Source of the DNA: Limnephilus marmoratus
Lineage: Eukaryota > Arthropoda > Insecta > Trichoptera > Limnephilidae
Direction: 5' to 3'
Assembly (NCBI GenBank): GCA_917880885.1
Contig: OU862922.1
Span: forward strand, 27,342,627-27,406,626
DNA length: 64,000 nt
In this document: positions 56,418 to 64,000 of the stretch, in pieces
Position numbering within the stretch: the first letter of the stretch is position 1
Layout of the letters: each line of letters starts with the position of its first letter
Notes under the pieces: generated by a model
Databases searched by the model: none
What the model was told of the DNA's origin: nothing
The model's input: only the letters and a program-made list of their open reading frames with translations
Translations under genes and position numbers: made by a program

Positions 56418-56630
56418 TAAATAGCCAATGCATTCACCTATCTTTTGTCTATTATCACACATTAGTAGGATTTATAAAAAAAATATTATAATATCAAAAT
56501 TTAATTTAATTTAATACGAACAAGGGAAAATTTGCCAAAATTGATAACAAAGCAATCCGAGGTATTTTAAATGTTGCCATATTGTGGCAAAAAGTGCTCC
56601 AGTGGTTAAAAGGGTTAGTGAATCTGGAGA
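56418..56630. repeat. Continuation of the 6 kb TIR-element relative
   Basis: 'atagccaatgcattcaccta' and 'ttgccatattgtggcaaaaa' match about 6350-6375 and 6990-7015. It joins to 54830-54930 across the LINE, but the segment corresponding to about 6420-6930 is deleted. Confidence 0.6.
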
Positions 56631-56693
56631 TGTGAAAGTAAACATGTAGGTAACCAATATGCAATTCAGGATTTAGTTTGACTGGTTTTTGAC

Positions 56694-56719
56694 TGGTTAG
56701 TTAGTTAGTTAGTTAGTTT
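56694..56719. repeat. (TTAG)n microsatellite
   Basis: About six GTTA/TTAG units immediately before SINE-C copy 2. Confidence 0.85.
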
Positions 56720-56925
56720 GACAGTGGTTGAGTGGGCATAGCACTTGGGTCCCACCCGGGCGTCGCGTATTCGATTCCTCGGCTGGCTAAGTCCTCCACC
56801 ATAACACAAGCAACATTTTCGGCTTTCTGTGGTGGTAGTAGGAGATTTTCAAACATTGATGGGTTATTTGTAACCCGGAAATGTTTGTCTTTCTTTTTTA
56901 AAAAAGAAAAAGAAAAAAAAGAAAA
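56720..56925 (+). mobile_element. SINE-C copy 2
   Basis: 'cagtggttgagtgggcat' (box A region) and 'gcgtattcgattcctc' (box B) form the head. The shared body 'cattttcggctttctgtgg' and an A/G-rich tail at 56897-56925 follow. Confidence 0.8.
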
Positions 56926-57216
56926 GTTATATGCGTTAATTATACATTTCTGAAAAGCAAGTCACTTTCAACCCAATCCTTTCTTCCTAATATTCCAAAA
57001 ATCAGGATGTCATAGACACACTGGGCCCGAATAGAGTAGATATTTTGTGGAATCATGAAACATTCACTTACTTTTGTATTTTGAACACGGATCTTGGTAA
57101 CTATGCAGGCGGACAATAGATGAACTAAAAAACGATCGGACTTTTTTTAAATCCATTGATTTTTTTTTTGTAAACAACACATCTATGTACTTTGGCAAAA
57201 CTAAATAATGTCGATC
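56926..57216. other. Unassigned AT-rich spacer
   Basis: No recognised repeat. Confidence 0.4.
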
Positions 57217-57681
57217 TTTTTATATTAGCTCCACACTGAAGGGCCTGAGAAAAAATATTTCCCTCAGGTGCTATATCATTTTTGGTGCTGCTGTATGGAG
57301 GGTATTTTTAAGGAAAGGAAAGAGATGCAGTTTAGGGAGAAAAAAAATTATGAGTGGTGGGTTGGAATCTGATGGTCAGTGGGTCTGGGAGTGACGGACG
57401 TGAATCTATCCCTCCCACTGCGGTGCTGGGTGATGGGTCGAGAGACCAGTCTAGATAGGTCAATTAATCTCCTTCAACCGGCTACTCCCACGCACAGTGG
57501 TTCGCCACGCAGTTAGTGGGCAGGCGCCTCCATCACCAAGATCAGGACAAATCTCACCACAGGAACCCTGGCACCCCTGTAAAGTCTTGAAGAACAGAAA
57601 ACCATATGTTATAATTAAATTAAGGTCACATATGTTATAAAATCATTTTGAAATATTGGTTATCCAATTAATGGTTCCCGA
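57217..57681 (-). mobile_element. repA copy 9, diverged
   Basis: The terminal stem-loop ('cctgagaaaaaatatttccc'), the long middle ('gatgggtcgagagaccag') and the head 'attggttatccaattaatgg' are recognisable. About 70 bp of foreign AT-rich sequence (57590-57655) separates the head. The GC-rich end is missing. Confidence 0.7.
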
Positions 57682-58129
57682 AAAGGGAAAATACCGAAGA
57701 TATTAGAACGACGACATCACGTACGACCTCTCTCTGGAACTACTTACTACTATACTTTGATACTGTTTCGATTTACATGCATTTCTCAGCATTTTTAAAA
57801 TATGACGGTAAAAACTTTTTTCCTGATAAAATAATATTACGCATGTTCAAACATCGGCCTTAGGTACCTACTGGATACTTTGCCCGTGCAGAGGCCCAAT
57901 ATTATTTTTTATCATTCGCAAACATGAGTGCACGAGTGCGTATATCTTTTCATCTCTGCTTTAGAAAATAAACATCAAGTAACTAGTACAGTGGAGCATC
58001 GATACATTGTATTTGGGCTATCTAATTCAGTAGTATGGTTTTACGTGTACATAGAGGAGTGGGTGAATAAAATTCGCATAAAATTACAAATTCAGCGGGC
58101 AATATCCGCGCCGGGTGTCAAATGATAAC
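57682..58129. other. Unassigned DNA
   Basis: A 65-codon frame at 57928-58125 is unrecognised. Confidence 0.4.
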
Positions 58130-58300
58130 GACAAATGGGAAATCGGCGCGTGGCGAGTTCATCTGATATCGCCGTTAGATGGCGGCACGTGTCGGGAGAG
58201 CGCCCTTTGCTCCGTCGGCTGAGAAACTCGCGGGTGCATAAATAGGTGCGTGTCTCGGCTATTCGAATTCTTTTATCCGCCCGGAATTATCGGGAATGGG
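58130..58300 (+). promoter_or_regulatory. Candidate CpG-rich promoter with TATA-like box
   Basis: A CpG-rich block in AT-rich DNA contains CATAAATAGG at 58237-58246. CCGTTAGATGGCGGC and CACGTG lie upstream (58170-58192) and 'tcggctattcg' about 15-25 bases downstream. No coding sequence follows within 300 bp. It could equally be part of an unidentified element. Confidence 0.2.
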
Positions 58301-58672
58301 AACAAAATTATCATTGTGAAAGTTCGATCAGGTTGATGATTACATTCGAATTACTAATAATAATAATCAATTCCTAGTTAGATTTTTCACCCAGTTGACA
58401 TTTTTAGATTTAAATCCAAGCTTTTTTTCTTTTTTAAACTTTTATATTAATTTATTTTACTTAATTAATTCACTGTCTGTTTCAAATATTATTTTTTTTG
58501 GATTCTCTGAACCATTCAACTAGGAGCGTTCATGCTCGTATCATCATACATGTATTGTCGTAAATAGACAAGGTTTCACCATTTTTCTTTCTTTTCAAGT
58601 ATTTCTGACACCCTTCAAGGGTATTCTAGGCTATCAATTCAAATTAAGGAAAGAGGGAATGTGATATAATTC
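58301..58672. other. Unassigned AT-rich DNA
   Basis: No recognised repeat or coding signal. Confidence 0.4.
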
Positions 58673-58866
58673 GACCGGTCAGTGGTTGAGTGGGCATAGC
58701 GCTTGGGTCCCACCTGAGCGTCGCGTGTTCGATTTCTCGGCTGGCTAAGTCTTCCATCACAACACAAGCAACATTTTCGGCTTTCTGTGGTGGTAGTAGG
58801 AGATTTTCAAACATTGTTGGGTTATTCGTAACCCGAGAATGTTTGTATTTCTTAAAAAAAAAAAAG
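58673..58866 (+). mobile_element. SINE-C copy 3, complete with poly-A
   Basis: GACCGGTCAGTGGTTGAGTG begins the tRNA-like head and 'gcgtgttcgatttctc' is box B. The body ends 'gtaacccgagaatgtttg' and poly-A is at 58855-58865. The length of about 190 bp matches copy 1. Confidence 0.85.
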
Positions 58867-59399
58867 AATTAATTTTATTCAGTTTAGATTTAGACGAGAT
58901 AAGCTGATGTTGATTGGAGGGGAGGTTATTTTAGATAAAGTCATAAGACATAAGAGATGATATTTGTTTAGAGAGAGAGAGACAACCAAAAAATCTGTAA
59001 TCTTAAGTTACCTCTACTAGAAAAAAACAATCTGGAAAAAGACATAAAGGACAAACTAGAGAGTCAAGCACGTGAATTTATAAAAGGTGATTTGTTATGA
59101 AAAATTTGTCTTGTTTTTCAAAAAGTACCTACTTTTTATGAAGAAATACCTAATTTAATTGTTGGAAGATATCGTCTGAAATATTATTAATTACTTATTT
59201 GATACAATAATTTACATTTTACAATATAATTTAATAATGTGGGCCTCACTGGGTGGCTTACCCATGCAGTGGCCCCCATTTTACAATATAAAAATCAATA
59301 AGATAAATAAATTTAACTAGGCTTGAGGGATCGTTCAATCTTTGGCCCCGATACCTGTAATCGTGTATACACTACAAATCTATCAACAAATGATAGTTC
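58867..59399. other. Unassigned AT-rich DNA
   Basis: GA-microsatellite at 58970-58981; otherwise featureless. Confidence 0.4.
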
Positions 59400-60370
59400 A
59401 TTGCACAACACTTTAATGTAGAGTCGTTCAATCAGGTTTCAGAAAAGAGAAAATGAAACTTCTGACATGTTTAAAAACAACTATATTAAGTTGTACGATC
59501 TTTATCCCCAGGTACTAGATTCATCTTCCTCTTTTCCATTTTCTTCTACACTAAGATTTCATTCGGCCTTACAAAATTCTTAAACGGTCTTTTCATAATT
59601 TGACTGGCTCTCAAAAGTTGAATTTTTGGATTTTTATTAGCCAATATCAAAAAAAAAAAAACAAAAAAACAACACCGGTCCCAGCAAAGATCCTTGCGAA
59701 ACTCCACAAAAAAGAACGAGACAGAACTAAAATACATATTTACATTTCCATCAAAACCATATCCTAGAAATAGAAAGAGTACAGAAAAGGTTTTTGCGTT
59801 ACCTGTAATGTATATTAGAGAATATACATACTACCCATTCCTGTATCTATCGTTGTTCTTAACAGGAATGCTCGATCTTAATACCTTAGAAGCCCGCCGA
59901 AAAATATTTTTGGGGAAACATTTTTTTAAGCTGATCTCCGGTACTGTACTGAATCCACCTATGTTGAAGGAGATTAACCTATATGTCCCTGACGCGTATA
60001 CTCGCGGAAGATAAGACGCACTTTTTTATGCTCCGAAAGCGAGAACTTCTTCCTTTCAAAATGCGCCATTAATCAGAGCAATTCAACTGCTTAACGATTC
60101 TGAGTTGATTGAGTATCGACATCTTCAATGTTACCTACAGAGAGTTCAGTATCTTTTGACATACTTCTTAACATAGTGAAACTGCCCCCTTGGACTTTTT
60201 TTTCTCTTAAAATTTTGTAATCTTCTCCGTAATAATTTGGTGTCTAACTGTTTCATGGAGAACCTGAAAAAAAATAAACATATTGTGGTGTACAAGTAGT
60301 CACAAAAAAGTCTTGTAGAGAAACCAAATGTAGCTAGTTTCCTAATTAAGACATTGATTTCAACCAAAGT
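59400..60370. pseudogene. Scrambled remnant of the 55-kb-type LINE
   Basis: Pieces of one RT lie in conflicting orientations. A GFRK word is on plus at about 59433. 'GVSQGSLLGP' is on minus at about 59708-59675. The C-terminal 'MLDLNTLEARR...INLYVPDAYTRGR' is on plus at 59869-60014, matching 'MLGLHSLQLRR...VSLYVPDDYLRQR' of the 55 kb LINE. 'LIRKLATFGFSTRLF' is on minus at about 60350-60306, matching 'LLIKLAQIGFSLRML'. No intact frame remains. Confidence 0.7.
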
Positions 60371-61796
60371 AAGTCATTTTAAGATCTAAGTATGTGACAC
60401 CTTCTTGATTTCCTTTGTCGAGAATTTTGCAGCCCTGCAAAGGCGTGCCTACCTTTCGGCAAGGATTTCCCTACTGACGTAGGGAGTACAATTATACGAT
60501 GTCTGCTGTAAAATAAATACCCCGAATCACATTACGTATGTATTCTAACATCTCTTCAAGTTATTGAATTTAAATTAATTTTCCAATCCACCCCCCTAAC
60601 CAAGAAAGGATTTGATTCGCTCAGTACACATTGTATACAACAACAATTTGTTGACAGGCCTCACCGCCTCGGAACCTCCTAGCTTAAGATAGCTGATACT
60701 TGTATTGTGTACCGAGTTGCAAGATGAGTCCCCCGATATTCAAGCCTGTCACGATTCCGTAACAAGAGGAGACAATGTAAACAATGAGCTGCAAGCTTTG
60801 GCTTAGGCTTCTGGACATAGACCTGGACCTTCCATCTAGTCTCAGAGTCCCACAAGGTTATGGTATAGGGTCACAATAAACAAAGACTAGTTTAATCATT
60901 ACAAAATATATGTATAAAATCTTAATGCTATAAAAGCAGTTTTACACATAAAACCACTATTGTGTTGGCAGTATTTTATCATCCATAAAAAAAAATTATT
61001 GTCGCTTTAGTAGAAAAACCAAGTGAACCTGTACAGTAACTCTTGTTCGTGGTGGAATTCCATCGAAATGAATTTAATTAAAACTTACAATAGTTCAAGG
61101 TCGTTTACAAGCTATTTGTTTTTTAACAACACTTTAATTAGTATCATTAATATAATATATCAGTTGAAAAAATTATTCTTGTGTCTGAGATAGGGAGTAG
61201 TGCTATTACATTTTTAATATGCATAATATAATAGAACATAATGGAATAATAATGTTAAGGGACGTAGACGAAATAATAATAATAATATATAAAATAAAAT
61301 CAGTCATTTTAAATACATGTAAGATTACAAAAGATTTTTTAAATATTTATATTGAGGGATCAGTAGGATTTATAATTAGGGGATCCACAGAGCCGAACCC
61401 TCTGATATGAAAATATCTGGAGTCGGTGAATTATTTTCCCATTTGGTCTCTGGTAGGTTGACATGTATTGTTTTGTATTTATAATACTTATATAGTGCAA
61501 TTTCATAGCGTGGATTGACTAGATGATCATTTGGGGAAGTGTGTGAAAGGGTTTAGTTTTTCCTGTGGGGAAAAATTAACCCGGAAATTTAAATCTGGTG
61601 CGTAAAAAAAAATGTAAAAATGTGTAACTAAATAGTTTAAGAAATTTCATATTTTTTTAAAACAAGCCTGAACGAAATTGTACATGTGGAGAATTACACT
61701 TACTTAAATTACACCGACCCGAATAAAATACGCCAAAAAATCTAACCTAACCTCGGATGCGTTTTAAGATTTTCACGGCTAAAAGTATTTTCATTA
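60371..61796. other. Unassigned DNA with a possible RT shred
   Basis: At about 60845 one plus frame reads RVPQGYGIGS, reminiscent of the RT 'GVPQGSVLGP' motif but without supporting flanks. The rest is AT-rich and unrecognised. Confidence 0.3.
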
Positions 61797-61839
61797 TTGG
61801 TTTTTGGGGTGTTATGCCTTGTTGCGCTACCTCCTTCTT

Positions 61840-61884
61840 TAGCCAACGTTTCGGACAGCGTTGCAGTGTCCATCATCAGGGCCG
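61840..61884 (-). ncRNA. Hammerhead motif, left arm
   Basis: On the minus strand, helix I is GCC/GGC. CTGATGA is at 61879-61873, then one extra T, and helix II is GGACA/TGTCC. GAAAC is at 61852-61848, followed by GTT as the cleavage triplet. Helix III is two pairs with no loop, so activity would need a dimer. Confidence 0.65.
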
Positions 61885-62149
61885 ATCTACCGGATCTGCC
61901 GGATCGCGTATTTACAATCCCTACCGCGTTTCAGTCGCTTTAAATTTTCAATATCAAAATTTAAATATTTAGAAATAAAATTATTAATTTCTAATATACA
62001 CATCAGAAAGATTATTTTATCTAAATTTTAGAACAATTTTTGTTTGGGCAATGTGATAAAAAATAACCAACATAGAGGTATATTTAAAATGTAAATTGTC
62101 GTTACCGCGACTGAATCGGTCTAGGTTTTGTAAATACGCTGCCGGATCT

Positions 62150-62190
62150 GCCCTGATGATGGACACTGCAACGCTGTCCGAAACGTTGGC
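62150..62190 (+). ncRNA. Hammerhead motif, right arm
   Basis: GCC, CTGATGA (62153-62159), extra T, helix II GGACA/TGTCC, GAAAC (62180-62184), GTT and GGC. The core is identical to the left-arm motif. Confidence 0.65.
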
Positions 62191-62232
62191 TAAAGAATGA
62201 GGTAGCGCAACACACCCCAAAAACACCCCAAA

Positions 62233-63024
62233 TATACAACGTGTCCGGAAACTCGTAGTACAAGCGGGAAACTGGTTTATCTACATCACTTTATAACATC
62301 GATTTTAATATTATTTTTTTTCTATTTTTCCATTTTTTCGGCAACTAAAGGGTTAAAAAAACTTTTGAACCCGGTTTACCCTTCGATGCTTTATAAGACA
62401 TTTCACAGCTGAAATCAACCCCCAAGTGAACAATTTTTTCAAATTATACCAAAAAAATTCCAACTTCGGCTACGATTTACTCGAAAATGATAGCTTAAGA
62501 GGAATATAAACGCTAGAAATATTTCGAATCTCATGCCTGCAAAATTTTAAAATCGAGCGTCTTTTTGCACGAGGCTAGTAAGCGAAAAAGTGGTTTCTAT
62601 TTATTTTGTGCATAATTTTATAAGAACGAAAAAAAGTTAGAACATAGATAAAGTCAAAAATAGTCTTAGCCGTAAAGGGGTATTTTTTAAAAATTGTTAC
62701 TTACATTAATTACTTCATAGTTAAGTCATGAGAAAACATTTTTTTTGGTGGTTTACGCTTATATTTTTTGTTACGTAAATAATAATTTTATTGTAATTCC
62801 AATACATAGATAAAGTAGTTAAAGCTTCAATTTATCCGTAGCATATTTTTTGATGTTCATACTGTAAGCCGATTCGTCGTAAAGATTAATCAAAATAGTA
62901 TCTAAATAGGATTTCACGTATATATTCTTCTTAAATCGAAAAAGTTATTTCACAAATCGACTCCGAATGTGATGTAGATTTACCAGTTTCCCGCTTGTAC
63001 TACGAGTTTCCGGACACCGTATAT
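62233..63024. mobile_element. 0.79 kb TIR element, mariner-like ends
   Basis: The ends GTGTCCGGAAACTCGTAGTA and TACTACGAGTTTCCGGACAC are perfect inverted repeats that continue to about 50 bp ('caagcgggaaactggt'). Flanking TA on each side fits a Tc1/mariner TA duplication, but the last two or three bases outside the TIR are uncertain. It splits the end of the Penelope-type foldback: 'cataataccccaaaaac' resumes beyond 63030. No transposase frame. Confidence 0.7.
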
Positions 63025-63165
63025 AACATGGCATAATACCCCAAAAACAAATAACGAAAATAACCTAACCTCCTTTTTGTCTTCTGTTTCAAATAAAATT
63101 GGTTTAGGACTCATTTACGCAGCCTTAATTTAAACCGAACAATTTGCGTAGAATTCCAATGGGTA

Positions 63166-63246
63166 AAATTTAAGTAGGCTTAATTTAAGTAGGCTTAATT
63201 TAAGTAGGTGTAATTTAAGTAGGTGTAATTTAAGTAGGTGTAATTC
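63166..63246. repeat. 15-bp tandem repeat, about five units
   Basis: Units TAGGCTTAATTTAAG, then TAGGTGTAATTTAAG. The first two and last three share a CT versus GT variant. Confidence 0.95.
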
Positions 63247-63431
63247 TGGTAAAGTAATATGTATTGGTGTACCTAAATGAAATTCGCTCCTGCGTAATTT
63301 CATCATGACTTCATTTATTACAAGAAGATAATAATTGGTATGACGTAAGATACGATGACGTATACGTAAGATTTTTTTATGTGAGTCTTGAGTTATTCAC
63401 ATAAAAAACACATTTTCTTGTGAGCAAGAGA

Positions 63432-63725
63432 CCTACGAGAAACGTAACTGCACCCGTCTGGAGCCAGTGAGACCACGGCATCCCCAATTGGCATATGTTG
63501 TGAGGCTGAAGGTAGTTCAATAGGGAATAGTTTAAGGATAGGGGAAGGAGATGGGAAGAGGTAGGTGGGGGATGTAACTGACTATACAGATCTAGTAAAA
63601 AAAACATGGCTTAAGCCCATTTCAAGCAACAATGCTTCATTTCTGAATAGTGGTCTTACACCAGAGCGATACTGAGAATATCTTTCACTTCCAGTGCCGC
63701 AAATATGTTATGCATTATTTGAAAT
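63432..63725 (-). mobile_element. SINE-B copy 5, headless
   Basis: The plus text 'cacccgtctggagccagtga', 'tccccaattggcatatgttg' and 'ttctgaatagtggtcttaca' matches the SINE-B body at 17.5 kb. The tRNA-like head beyond 63725 is missing. Confidence 0.75.
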
Positions 63726-64000
63726 GAATAAAATAAGGAACTCCAGTCCATTTTTTATGAATAATGAACTTCTAACTTAAATAACTGAATATTTATTTTT
63801 AGTTTTGGAGTTAGTTTTAATAGTTAAAATAATTGTCAAAGTTTTAATTTTTCAAGATGCCCCGAAAACCACCATATGTATAATGGTGAATCGTGTGACG
63901 TCATCACTCACGAAAAGTTTGTTTTATTTTAAACAGGTGTTGTCATTTTGTAGACACATGGAAGAAGCTATGAAACTATTCAATAAGTAAAAATTATTTA
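63726..64000. other. Unassigned AT-rich end of window
   Basis: A 61-codon frame at 63805-63990 is unrecognised. Confidence 0.4.

Larger units (their letters stand above)
61797..62222. mobile_element. Penelope-type foldback carrying two hammerhead motifs
   Basis: The left arm 61797-61945 and right arm 62100-62222 are inverted. Shared landmarks are 'ggtagcgcaac', 'tagccaacgttt'/'aaacgttggcta', 'gatctgcc' and the TTTACAA/TTGTAAA inner part. Penelope-like elements commonly carry pLTRs with hammerheads and insert as inverted or tandem partial copies. No RT or GIY-YIG frame remains. Confidence 0.65.

Noticed and set aside
56732..56953. Small protein gene starting MGIALGSHPGV
   Set aside because: The frame lies wholly in SINE-C, and a near-identical frame occurs in the copy at 58690. 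It is a by-product of the repeat.
60835..60870. LINE RT motif RVPQGYGIG
   Set aside because: The match is to a short motif only, with stops on both sides and no neighbouring RT text. Kept only as a remark.

Overview
The window looks like gene-poor, repeat-dense nuclear DNA from an arthropod, most likely an insect with a large, AT-rich genome. The evidence is the mixture of LINEs, tRNA-derived SINEs, small Helitrons, Penelope-type inverted hammerhead motifs, several MITE families and a short satellite, with scattered AACCTAACC-type motifs. I cannot name the species. I see no intact host protein gene, rRNA or functional tRNA, and no bacterial or CRISPR-type feature. Nearly all recognisable protein sequence is decayed reverse transcriptase or LINE endonuclease. 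The one exception is a fragment of an uncharacterised repetitive arthropod protein at 47.8-48.2 kb.

Layout. 0-9 kb: palindrome clusters and a 1.6 kb nested inverted-repeat element, a Helitron with a LINE 3' tail inside it, the first copy of retroposon family repA, TIR elements and a second Helitron. 9-20 kb: a TTA-flanked MITE, a TTAA-flanked (piggyBac-type) element, RTE-like LINE ends, three tRNA-headed SINE-B copies, Helitrons and a decayed hammerhead pair. 20-30.2 kb: a satellite of about 175-225 bp units broken up by nested insertions. An RTE-like LINE sits in the satellite, repA in that LINE, a foldback MITE and a 3.4 kb CR1/Jockey-group LINE in repA, and a hAT-type MITE in the second LINE. 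A separate 2.2 kb element splits the satellite again. 30.2-46 kb: a well-formed hammerhead ribozyme motif, small MITEs, a tandem pair of the same hAT-type MITE sharing target duplications, more repA, a GC-rich MITE, LINE tails and a perfect 21-bp hairpin. 46-64 kb: a foldback, the protein fragment, the second TTAA-flanked element, a 5'-truncated LINE with a long open RT frame, SINE-C copies, a scrambled LINE, a Penelope-type foldback with two hammerhead motifs, and a mariner-like MITE.

The sequences work together only as mobile-element relationships. LINEs plausibly supply the machinery for the SINEs and repA, lost autonomous DNA transposons would have moved the MITEs, and later insertions date earlier ones. 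The most interesting signal is the set of hammerhead motifs with almost no helix III and one extra unpaired base between the CUGANGA box and helix II. This recurs in otherwise unrelated copies at 30.2, 43.8 and 61.9/62.2 kb. Local names (repA, SINE-B, SINE-C, repQ, repO) are mine.
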